IMG/VR virus record: IMGVR_UViG_3300009551_000002
Span: 64,001 to 119,411 of that record
Origin: a virus
Reading direction: 5' to 3' (one strand)
Length of the DNA stretch: 55,411 nt
Position numbers and translations under genes: made by a program. The notes beneath the pieces were generated by a model. That model was not told the origin of the DNA. It did no database searches and saw only the letters and a program-made list of their open reading frames with translations. This document shows, piece after piece, positions 21,658 to 29,121 of the stretch. Numbering within the stretch: the stretch's first letter is position 1; each line of letters starts with the position of its first letter.

Positions 21658-22836
21658 ATGGGTCTTAGTTTTATGACCGGTTTTGAATACCGGATTGCAG
21701 GCGAAGGTACACAGCTTGGTACAGGTACTAATTCATTTTCTACAACTGTATTCCGCAGTGGTTCTGCTTCTTGGCGTGCTAACCCGACTGCTACAAACGT
21801 ATCAATGTCGTTTGAGATACGTCGGTCTGGTGCTCAAGTTAATTTCGCTCAGTCAGTGCGCTTCTATATGCGCCTTGATGTAGCCACCAATCAGAATTCA
21901 ACAACTTTATTACAAACAGGACCGTCAGGTAACACAGGTTCCCGACTCTCTATTGATATTGCTGGTACTTTGAGAATAGCGTATGGCGATGGCTCTAGCT
22001 CCGTCGCCGGAAAAAGCATAACCGCAGGTGATGGGGTTTGGCATCGTATCGATATTGATGCTAACGGTACTAACCGAGATTTATATTTAGATGGTGTTTT
22101 GATTGCAAGTGCCACGGGAGCAGTTGCTGCAACAGTTCAGCCTTCATTTGCTATAGGCCCTACAGGCACAAATCCAACAATTGATGTATATTTCGATGAC
22201 GTCTCTGTCTTCGATTCAAATATCGGTGCTCCCGCCTCAGGTGCTAACAATCAAGTTGTCCTGCTTATACCAACAGCAGGCACTAGCGCTGGGGGTTGGA
22301 CCGATGGTGCGGGTGGCACAGGCGACATTCACGGATCAGTAGATAACATTCCACCAGCCGGTGTAGCAGCAGGAACGGCAGCAGCTAAGATTAAGAATGC
22401 AACTAGCACTACAACGGGCGATTACGTTGCTACCATGCAGAGTTATATTGCTGCTGGTATTCCACCTGGGTCAACTATAAATGCTGCCTACGCAGTCGCC
22501 GCACATGGCGAAGAAATCACAACAGGTAATCCTAAACCCGGCGCTGTGTGGATATCTGCTAATCCTTCACAAACAGCCGGGACCGGACCATTTGAGTATG
22601 GAAACAATGTAGTCGAAGGAACTTATCCTACAGGTTGGCCTAGCAATCCTGGAGTTGTTGCTTTGGCTCCGTCTGTTACGCTCTCTACTGCGCCGACTGC
22701 TACTATTCGTAAGAACCTAGCATCAACGCGCGTAGTCGGATGTTGCTTCTTAGGCATCTACGTTGACTACACTCCACCGCCGATTGCTCGACCCGTCACT
22801 GTACTGCAAGCCGTAAATCGCGCATCACGCTGGTAA
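21658..22836 (+). CDS. LamG-like (concanavalin fold) virion protein, 392 aa
   Basis: Residues about 1-190 have the jelly-roll pattern of LamG/concanavalin lectin domains: SMSFEIRRSGAQ, then GVWHRIDIDANGTNRDLYLDG and IDVYFDDVSVFDS. The C-terminal half is a second beta-rich domain. Such domains bind glycans on virion appendages. TAGGAG precedes the ATG. The gene is visibly more A/T-rich in codons than its neighbours, suggesting recent exchange. It sits in an unusual place, inside the head module. Confidence 0.6.
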   Translation: MGLSFMTGFEYRIAGEGTQLGTGTNSFSTTVFRSGSASWRANPTATNVSMSFEIRRSGAQVNFAQSVRFYMRLDVATNQNSTTLLQTGPSGNTGSRLSIDIAGTLRIAYGDGSSSVAGKSITAGDGVWHRIDIDANGTNRDLYLDGVLIASATGAVAATVQPSFAIGPTGTNPTIDVYFDDVSVFDSNIGAPASGANNQVVLLIPTAGTSAGGWTDGAGGTGDIHGSVDNIPPAGVAAGTAAAKIKNATSTTTGDYVATMQSYIAAGIPPGSTINAAYAVAAHGEEITTGNPKPGAVWISANPSQTAGTGPFEYGNNVVEGTYPTGWPSNPGVVALAPSVTLSTAPTATIRKNLASTRVVGCCFLGIYVDYTPPPIARPVTVLQAVNRASRW

Positions 22837-22839
22837 TTC

Positions 22840-25332
22840 ATGGCACGTTTTGGCCGTTCCTTTCCTATTCCACACAAGACTCGCTATATCCTTTCGTCTT
22901 CGGGTACGGCTTATGTACAGTCATTTAATGCGACGATGCTGCCGTTCTTCGATCAACGCTCGATACAGACAGGTAAGGTTTCGAGTGCTGCTACTGTCGC
23001 TTTAGCTGCCGTCAATACAGGTCGTACTACCAGCCGTTCTACTAATGCAACACGAGCGACGTTCACGTCTTCGATCACAAAATCTATTGCTCGCAACGCA
23101 AGCTCTGCGGCAGCGTCGATGCAGCTTTTTGCGGGCGTAGTTACTCGGCAGACGCAACACCTCTACACGGCAGTTTTAATGGTCATCACCGCTACTTGGA
23201 ATCGTAGTATCAATCCAGTCAAGAACGCTGCCACTGTGGCCTTCTCGACTGTTAGCACGCGAGCGATCGTGCGCAGTGGGACGAGTGCGTCCATTCCGAC
23301 ATTCGCCGCGACCGTGCCCCACTCGATCGCCAAATCAATATCGGCAGCGATGCTCGTGATCAATGGCGTGTGCAGTAAGGTTGCTGGCAAAGTCTCTTCT
23401 GCGAAGACGGTAACATTCGCCGGACTTACTTCCGGACACGTTGTCAGCCGGAGCATATCCGCAGCGACGGCTCTGTTCTCTACTCTGACGACACGTGCGA
23501 TCACTCGTAATAGCACAGCAGCGTCTATGCCTACGTTTGCTGGAGCATCGACCCGCAGCGTCTCTCGGTCAGCGATTTTAGCTGCCATGCGGATGTTTGC
23601 AGCAACGTCTCTGCGGACTACCAGGAAAGCGACGAGCGCGACGATGATCGCGATCACGACAGCTTTTAGTGGGCGTGCCATTACTCGTTCTAGCGTGCAC
23701 GGCGCGACGCTGCCAGCTTTCGGGGCAGGCTCCACGCGATCGATTACACGATCCGCTACTCTCGCATCGATGCGGACATTTGCCGGGACTGTGACGCGAA
23801 CGATCACGCATTCGATCTCTGCGACGACGTTATCTTGTGTCGGTACGGCCTCAAAGATTATTGGCAAGGTAGGCTCGGCGGCCAACGTAGCTTTCGCGGC
23901 AGTCTCTCAAAAGGTGATTAGTCGAAGCACTTCAGCGTCAACCGCCACGTTCTCGACGACCTCTATGCGTTCCACGGTCGCTACGGCTATCTCGGCGACG
24001 ATGAGCACTTTCGGTTCAACGTCTACTCGTCTTATCTCGCGATCTACGACAGCTACGACAGTAGCGTTCTCGGGTCTTCTTTCCGCCGTCAAAGGTGCCG
24101 TCACCTACACGTTTACGGTTGCCGCCTCCATGGTGGTTATGACAGCGACTAGTCTACGAAGTACCGCAAAGACAGAGACTGCGACGACGTCTACATTCTC
24201 TGTCAGTAGCACGCGCATCACCGCGCGATCGATTGGATCTTCTGCGGTGTCCTTCGCCGCTACTGCGACACGTTCTACTTTGCATGTAGTCTCGGCGACG
24301 CTGCTGGCGACTACTGCGACCTGCTCTAAGGTCGCTGGCAGGTCTGTGAGTGCGGTCTCAAAAGTCTTTGCTGCTACGAGACTCCAAAGCACCACACGTT
24401 CCATTTCTGCCGCGACTGTGGTCTTCGCCGCGTCTTCCGCCCGCAATATTTCTCATAGCGTGAGCGCCGTCACTGCCGCGTTTACGGCGACGACTACGCG
24501 CATGATCTCTCGTTCGATTGCAGCAACGACGATTGCTTTCTCGGGCCTATTCTCTGGCGTTAAAGGAGCAGTCACTTATATCCTGTCGTTCGCAGCCAGT
24601 ACGGTGACCATGTCGGCAAGTAGCACGCGCGAGATCATGAAACCGTCGTCTGCAAGTACTTCCCCGTTTAGTACGACGTCAGCACGTCGTACTTCGCGTA
24701 GCTTCTCTGCGGCGCAAGCTGCGTTCTCAGCAGCAACGTCCCGCATGATCTCCCGTTCCGTGTCGGCTACGGCTGCGGCTTTCTCCGGATTGTTCTCTGG
24801 AGTAAAGGGCGGTGTCCTGTACGTAATCTCGTTTGCCGCGTCGTTGGTCACGTTTTCTGGAACATCGACGCGGACGACGACTTCATCCAAGACTGCAACG
24901 ACGACTCCAATGGCAGTGACGACCTCTAAGTCAATGTCTCGCAGCGTGTCCGCGCATACGGTCGTCTTATCAGGCATCGCCACCAAAGCGATTGCGCGTA
25001 GCATCACGGCGGTTGCTCCGGGATTCTCAGCGTCTTGCAGCAAGCAGATCAATCGTGCCGTAGCGGCAACTATGGTGGCTTTTGATGGCCTACCGTCTTG
25101 GTTACACGGCATTCTCGTCCCTGGTCTTGCGATAGTTGCGAGTGCTCTCGCATGGCTGGGTATCCAGTTCAACGCCGGTCCTTCGGCTGGCGTCTCTAGC
25201 GGTTCGGCTACCGGTGGAATTTCCAATGCCGGTGGTAAGGCGGATGTCTCTAGCGGTTCGGCTACCGGTGGAATTTCCAATGCCGGTGGTAAGGCGGATG
25301 TCTCCAATAAGTTCGAGGGGAGTGGTCAATAG
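22840..25332 (+). CDS. Long 19-residue-repeat protein (830 aa), candidate head or appendage fibre
   Basis: Almost the whole protein is about 30 degenerate copies of a 19-residue unit of form R-S-x-S-A-x-x-x-x-F-x-x-x-x-T-R-x-I-S, rich in Ser/Thr/Ala with regular Arg. Three longer spacers of form FSGLxSxVKGAVTY (about residues 410, 570 and 650) break the array. It ends in a Gly/Ser-rich tail with two exact 18-residue copies. No known family is recognised. The alternating pattern predicts beta strands and turns, as in a long fibre or solenoid. Position between LamG and connector genes suggests a virion appendage. Confidence 0.6.
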   Translation: MARFGRSFPIPHKTRYILSSSGTAYVQSFNATMLPFFDQRSIQTGKVSSAATVALAAVNTGRTTSRSTNATRATFTSSITKSIARNASSAAASMQLFAGVVTRQTQHLYTAVLMVITATWNRSINPVKNAATVAFSTVSTRAIVRSGTSASIPTFAATVPHSIAKSISAAMLVINGVCSKVAGKVSSAKTVTFAGLTSGHVVSRSISAATALFSTLTTRAITRNSTAASMPTFAGASTRSVSRSAILAAMRMFAATSLRTTRKATSATMIAITTAFSGRAITRSSVHGATLPAFGAGSTRSITRSATLASMRTFAGTVTRTITHSISATTLSCVGTASKIIGKVGSAANVAFAAVSQKVISRSTSASTATFSTTSMRSTVATAISATMSTFGSTSTRLISRSTTATTVAFSGLLSAVKGAVTYTFTVAASMVVMTATSLRSTAKTETATTSTFSVSSTRITARSIGSSAVSFAATATRSTLHVVSATLLATTATCSKVAGRSVSAVSKVFAATRLQSTTRSISAATVVFAASSARNISHSVSAVTAAFTATTTRMISRSIAATTIAFSGLFSGVKGAVTYILSFAASTVTMSASSTREIMKPSSASTSPFSTTSARRTSRSFSAAQAAFSAATSRMISRSVSATAAAFSGLFSGVKGGVLYVISFAASLVTFSGTSTRTTTSSKTATTTPMAVTTSKSMSRSVSAHTVVLSGIATKAIARSITAVAPGFSASCSKQINRAVAATMVAFDGLPSWLHGILVPGLAIVASALAWLGIQFNAGPSAGVSSGSATGGISNAGGKADVSSGSATGGISNAGGKADVSNKFEGSGQ
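22963..25090 (+). repeat. Degenerate 57-bp (19-residue) coding repeats
   Basis: The coding region encodes a continuous run of 19-residue units in phase with a 57-bp DNA period. Copies are diverged in sequence but keep Arg-Ser at the start and Phe near position 10. Three 60-residue units with an inserted VKGAVTY segment form a superimposed long-range repeat. Confidence 0.6.
25192..25299 (+). repeat. Two exact 54-bp tandem repeats
   Basis: 25192-25245 and 25246-25299 are identical 54-bp units, each encoding 18 residues (starting VSSGSATGGIS and ending AGGKAD). The start of a third copy (GTCTC) follows. Identity at the DNA level means a recent duplication, likely variable between isolates. Confidence 0.9.
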
Positions 25333-25335
25333 CGA

Positions 25336-26265
25336 ATGCCCTACTACATTGGAAGCCTATCCACGTTGAAGGTGACGTTCACGAACCTCGCCGGGGTGCC
25401 GACCGATCCGACTGCGGTTTCCGTGGTTGTGACTGCTCCTGACGGTACAGTGACGACCTATTCTTCTCCGATACACGTGAGCACCGGAGTGTATACGCAA
25501 GACGTTCCGGTCACGCAGGTCGGGTCCTATAACTTTGAGTGGTACGGCACCGGCACGGTCGTCGCCGTCAAGCCGAGCACCTTCCAGTCCTATGCGACGC
25601 CACTTGCTCCGGCCAATCCGATTGATTTCGTGACGCTCCCGCAATTGAAGTCGTGGATCGAGAGCATGAACTTGGATACCACTACCGACGACGGCATCCT
25701 GCAATCGATTATCACCGGCACGAGTCAGGACATCTTGTCGATGATGAGCCGGAGCACGATCTTCAGTACTGATTATCCAGAGTGGTACGACGGCAGCGGA
25801 TCGGCGACTTTGGCCCTCGATCAATGGCCGATCAATTCTGTGACCACACTGAAGATCAATGGCGTCGTGATCAGCCCTTCTGTCGATCATATGCAGAACG
25901 GTTATGTGATCAGCCGTGACAAGAAATTCATTCAACTCGTCGGTGGTGGCGTGGGAATCGTTCCCGGCTTCGGATTCGGTGGAGGCGGCCTCACGTCGGC
26001 TTATTCCCGCCATTGCGGCAACGTCTTCACACAAGGGATCAGCAACGTTTACGTCGATTATAATTCTGGATTCGCTACCGTTCCCGCCGATCTCGCCGAG
26101 GCGTGCCTGATGATCATCGATCAGGACTATAAGCGCCGTGGCTGGGTAGATCGAGCACAGATTGCTATTCCTCAGGGTGGCGGCACGACGACGTACCGCT
26201 CGTGGTCGATTCCGCCTCGGGCGCAAGAGATTATCAATCGTTACACCAGGACGTACCACCCGTAA
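25336..26265 (+). CDS. Head-tail connector protein with N-terminal Ig-like domain, 309 aa
   Basis: Residues about 1-90 (LSTLKVTFTNLAGVPTDPT then a VYTQDVPVTQVGSYNFEWYG strand pair) form an Ig-like domain. Residues about 97-309 start VTLPQLKSWIE, continue with a DDGILQSIITGTSQDI helix and end DRAQIAIPQGG, matching the helical head-tail connector (gp6/DUF3199-like) architecture. It would form the adaptor ring below the portal. The stop overlaps the next ATG by 1 nt (TAATG). Confidence 0.65.
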   Translation: MPYYIGSLSTLKVTFTNLAGVPTDPTAVSVVVTAPDGTVTTYSSPIHVSTGVYTQDVPVTQVGSYNFEWYGTGTVVAVKPSTFQSYATPLAPANPIDFVTLPQLKSWIESMNLDTTTDDGILQSIITGTSQDILSMMSRSTIFSTDYPEWYDGSGSATLALDQWPINSVTTLKINGVVISPSVDHMQNGYVISRDKKFIQLVGGGVGIVPGFGFGGGGLTSAYSRHCGNVFTQGISNVYVDYNSGFATVPADLAEACLMIIDQDYKRRGWVDRAQIAIPQGGGTTTYRSWSIPPRAQEIINRYTRTYHP

Positions 26266-26738
26266 TGCCTCTCTTTGATTCTGTCCTAGAAGGGGGTGAT
26301 CAACTCCAGGCTGGCTTGGAGAATGCCTCGGATCGCGTCACGCTACGGCTACGCGAGAAGGTCGAGCTTCTTCAGCATCTTCTCGCCGACAAGATCCGCG
26401 CGAATCTCTCCGGTCAGATCCTTCAAGTTCGTTCCGGCAAATTGCTCGCTTCGGTGAAAGAACTCCCGCTCGAAGTCAATGGTCTCGTCGTCGAAGGTCC
26501 TGTACAAGTTGGCGGTCCTGATATCCCCTACGGTGCAGTATTGGAGAAAGGCGGCACCCACAATTACGACATCGTGCCGGTCAACAAACAGTATCTAGCG
26601 TTCGTGGTTGGCGGCAAACAGATATTCACCAAGCTCGTGCATCGGACGCCACTCCTAGCCCGGCAGTACGTCGGTCTCGCAGTTGAAGAAACCAGCCCTG
26701 AAGTACAACGCCATTTCGAGTCACTTGATCTCTCATGA
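26265..26738 (+). CDS. HK97 gp10-like tail/head joining protein, 157 aa
   Basis: Starts at ATG 26265 in a TAATG overlap with the connector. The pattern fits HK97 gp10/minor tail protein Z: an N-terminal helix, KIRANLSGQILQVRSGKLLAS, then a beta strand pair with VGGPDIPYGAVLEKGGTHNYDI. This family completes the head-tail joint or the tail end. It lies exactly where expected, before the tail terminator. Confidence 0.7.
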   Translation: MPLFDSVLEGGDQLQAGLENASDRVTLRLREKVELLQHLLADKIRANLSGQILQVRSGKLLASVKELPLEVNGLVVEGPVQVGGPDIPYGAVLEKGGTHNYDIVPVNKQYLAFVVGGKQIFTKLVHRTPLLARQYVGLAVEETSPEVQRHFESLDLS

Positions 26739-27193
26739 ATGTTCCCCGCGAAACCATCCTTGAAGCTCTGCTCGGCGTGATCGCTACGGCGACGATCGAC
26801 AGTCAGCCTGCGTTCGTCACGATCTCGCGCAAGTTCCAGATGTGGGATGCCGTGCCCGGCATACAGCAGCCTGCTTGTTACCTGCGGCAGACTCCAGGCC
26901 GTGTCGATCAGAATGAAGACTTCGGACTCAATCGCTGGACTCTCCGATGCGGCATTTGGATCTACGCGAAATACTCACCGACATCCGATACTATCCCTGC
27001 TGTCTTGCTCAATAACTTAATCGATGCTGTAGAACGCGCAATTCTTCCGTCGCCCGCTTTCCCGATGCAGACTCTCGGTGGTCTGGTGGTCAATTGTTGG
27101 CTTGACGGCGACGTCATCATCGACGAAGGCAATCTCCCCAATGACGATCAGGCGATCGCCGTGCTACCCGTATCCATCCGGACTGGAGTGTGA
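26735..27193 (+). CDS. Probable tail terminator/completion protein, 152 aa
   Basis: A 4-nt overlap with the preceding gene. It has an N-terminal helix, a strand FVTISRKFQMWDAVPGIQQPACYL, a WTLRCGIWIYAKY strand and a C-terminal beta segment, the alpha/beta layout and length of tail-terminator proteins (lambda gpU-like). Position after gp10-like and before the tube protein supports this. Confidence 0.55.
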   Translation: MNVPRETILEALLGVIATATIDSQPAFVTISRKFQMWDAVPGIQQPACYLRQTPGRVDQNEDFGLNRWTLRCGIWIYAKYSPTSDTIPAVLLNNLIDAVERAILPSPAFPMQTLGGLVVNCWLDGDVIIDEGNLPNDDQAIAVLPVSIRTGV

Positions 27194-27196
27194 CCC

Positions 27197-27547
27197 GTGG
27201 CTAAAATGACTATCCCCCAGATCAAAAGCACGGCTCTCACGATGCTGGCGATCTTCCTGCTGGCCCCACTCTTTACAGCATGGCAACTCCATGAGATGGG
27301 CGAACTCCACATCACGAATCTCCAGGGGTTCAAGGACTTCTGTATCCACGCCGCGACGTCCAGCGGCTGGTTAGCGCTCGGGTGGTTATTTCTCAAGAGC
27401 CCCTTCGCCAGTAAGATCACGGAGCTATTGACGTCAGCACACTCTGTTGCGCCAGACGGCACTGAAACTGACAAGACCACAAAGTTGAAGATTACCGAGC
27501 CGGTGTTACCGGATCTTGCTCCAAAGTCACCACAAGGTAAGAAGTAA
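27197..27547 (+). CDS. Small membrane protein, possible holin, 116 aa
   Basis: GTG start at 27197. Two hydrophobic segments (about residues 11-30, LTMLAIFLLAPLFTAWQL, and about 52-68, SSGWLALGWLFL) separated by a polar loop, then a charged Pro/Lys-rich tail. Size and topology suit a class II-like holin, but it lies among tail genes, far from the endolysin at 6599. The function is not certain. Confidence 0.4.
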   Translation: MAKMTIPQIKSTALTMLAIFLLAPLFTAWQLHEMGELHITNLQGFKDFCIHAATSSGWLALGWLFLKSPFASKITELLTSAHSVAPDGTETDKTTKLKITEPVLPDLAPKSPQGKK

Positions 27548-27606
27548 CAGAGTTTCGTTTTCATCCAGTACAGCATTTCAATCCAATCCAAACAGGAGAA
27601 ATCATC

Positions 27607-28389
27607 ATGGCAGCTTATATTCAGATCGGTTCTGGCCGGTTGTTTGTTCGTCCGACCGCAGGCAACTTGGCCACGAATCCTACGCCTCTCCAAGGCTTCA
27701 CCGTCCAGGATGTTTCGATCGACATCGCTGGCGAAATCAAGGAACTGCGCGGTCAGAATCAATTCCCCGACGACACCGCGACGGTCGACAAGAAACTGTC
27801 CGGCAAGTTCGGTATTGGCCGCAAGGATCTGACGATGTTCAACCAGATCTTCTCTGCGGACGTCATCTCGACGAGCGGTCAATCGGTGTATCCGAACTTC
27901 CAGACTGCGGTGCCTGCGACTCCGTATACGGTGACGATCGCGCCGCCCGCCACCGGCACCTTCCAGTTCGATCTCGGTGTGTACTACACTGGCACGGGCG
28001 TCGAGTTCATTCGAGTGGCGTCGTCTCCCGTCACCGGCCAATACTCGGTCAACGAAGGGACCGGCGTGTACACCTTCGCCGCGCTCGACACGTTGGCGAA
28101 CGTGACCATCTCGTATTCGTACACTCTCACTGGTCACGGTGCGACGTACCAGATCAATAACCAGACCATCGGTTATGGTCCGCAGATCGAGATCTGGATC
28201 GTCGACACTTATCAGTCGCTGACGGTCTCCTCGAATCAGGTCTACAACGTGATCCGTGTTTATGCCGCAAAGGTGAACAAAATCACCATTGGTAACAAGC
28301 GCGGAGATTACTCGATTCCCGAAGTCGACTGGGCCGCGTTCGCATCCGCCAGCGGGCGCGTGCTCGATATGTACAGCGTGAACGGATAA
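27607..28389 (+). CDS. Major tail (tube) protein
   Basis: 260 residues with ACAGGAG upstream. Beta-rich throughout: IQIGSGRLFVRPTAGN, then QGFTVQDVSIDIAGEIKELRGQ and YQINNQTIGYGPQIEIWIVD, in keeping with a tube fold that stacks into hexameric rings. It directly precedes the frameshifted chaperone pair and tape measure, the classical siphovirus order. A Gly/Thr-rich middle (about 110-170) may be an added Ig-like domain. Confidence 0.8.
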   Translation: MAAYIQIGSGRLFVRPTAGNLATNPTPLQGFTVQDVSIDIAGEIKELRGQNQFPDDTATVDKKLSGKFGIGRKDLTMFNQIFSADVISTSGQSVYPNFQTAVPATPYTVTIAPPATGTFQFDLGVYYTGTGVEFIRVASSPVTGQYSVNEGTGVYTFAALDTLANVTISYSYTLTGHGATYQINNQTIGYGPQIEIWIVDTYQSLTVSSNQVYNVIRVYAAKVNKITIGNKRGDYSIPEVDWAAFASASGRVLDMYSVNG

Positions 28390-28439
28390 TTCCGTTTTCT
28401 TACTAGCATAAGCCTCGCGATTAGGCTAAGCTGTTACCC

Positions 28440-28778
28440 ATGGCTCGTACCAAAACAATCAACATCGATGGGGAGCAATTCGTAATTGCTCCCCTCACGA
28501 TCGACCAAGTCGAAGAATATCTGGGCAGTACTCCCGCCGAAGACGCCCCAGCCACGGCATGGCGTGACATCACGCTGACCGTCATCATGAACAGCATCAA
28601 CAATGCTGCCAAGGATGGCCCCAAGCTGACGCTGGCGGATATGAAGAAGCGCATGGATCTCCTGATGATGAATCAACTCCACACCGCAGTCCTGGAAATC
28701 AGTGGTCTCCAGGTAGCCGGTAAGGGTGCTGACGCGGGGGAATCCCAGGCGGTTCAGAAGACGGTAGCAGCAGACTAG
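28440..28778 (+). CDS. Tail assembly chaperone G (zero-frame product)
   Basis: 112 residues between the tube gene and tape measure. It starts with a short beta strand (TINIDGEQFVIAPLT) and continues helical. Such chaperones coat the tape measure while the tube grows. Upstream of ATG 28440 there is no good Shine-Dalgarno. About 13 codons before its TAG stop lies the slippery site used to make the longer fusion. Confidence 0.75.
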   Translation: MARTKTINIDGEQFVIAPLTIDQVEEYLGSTPAEDAPATAWRDITLTVIMNSINNAAKDGPKLTLADMKKRMDLLMMNQLHTAVLEISGLQVAGKGADAGESQAVQKTVAAD

Positions 28779-29116
28779 ACTTCCCGTACTTCCGCAATCG
28801 CCTGATCACAGCCGGAGCCGCAACTCTGTTGAGCGTCGGGGACATTCCGTTCCCCGACGCGACAGCGTTGTTCACATATTGGGCGGACTATCCTCCCCCT
28901 TCCGAATCTATCCTTATATTGCTGACTGCTTTCACGACATTCAAATTGCCGTCGAATGCCGGGGGCGGTCGTGTACGGAAAATTAGAGAAGAAGACGAAG
29001 TCCGTGACTTACCTGGATTAGCTCAACAATTAGGAACCCGCGCAATATCAGGTTCGTCTCTGCCTGACTACATGAAAGAGACGATGAACAAAGAGTTTGG
29101 CCTAAACATTCAGTAA
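28440..29116 (+). CDS. Tail assembly chaperone GT (-1 frameshift fusion)
   Basis: Predicted fusion of the first about 100 residues of G to a second ORF in the -1 frame. The -1 frame is closed by TGA at 28730-28732 and open from 28733 to 29116, so ribosomes must shift between there and the zero-frame stop at 28778. The T part carries a DIPFPDATALFTYWADYPPP stretch and helical tail. The fusion has about 225 residues and ends 5 nt before the tape measure. Confidence 0.8.
28734..28742 (+). other. Programmed -1 ribosomal frameshift site
   Basis: GCG GGG GAA in the zero frame contains five consecutive G (28736-28740). A tRNA on GGG can slip back one base and re-pair with GGG, giving GGA ATC as the next codons in the -1 frame. 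This lies in the 46-nt overlap of the two frames. It is not the lambda heptamer G-GGA-AAG. Confidence 0.75.
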
Positions 29117-29121
29117 CCATC

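Noticed and set aside
25357-26259. Minus-strand 300-codon frame opposite the connector gene, and another at 27148-28137 opposite the tail tube gene
   Set aside because: Both are antisense to well supported structural genes and are rich in Arg/His/Asp runs expected from reversed codons.
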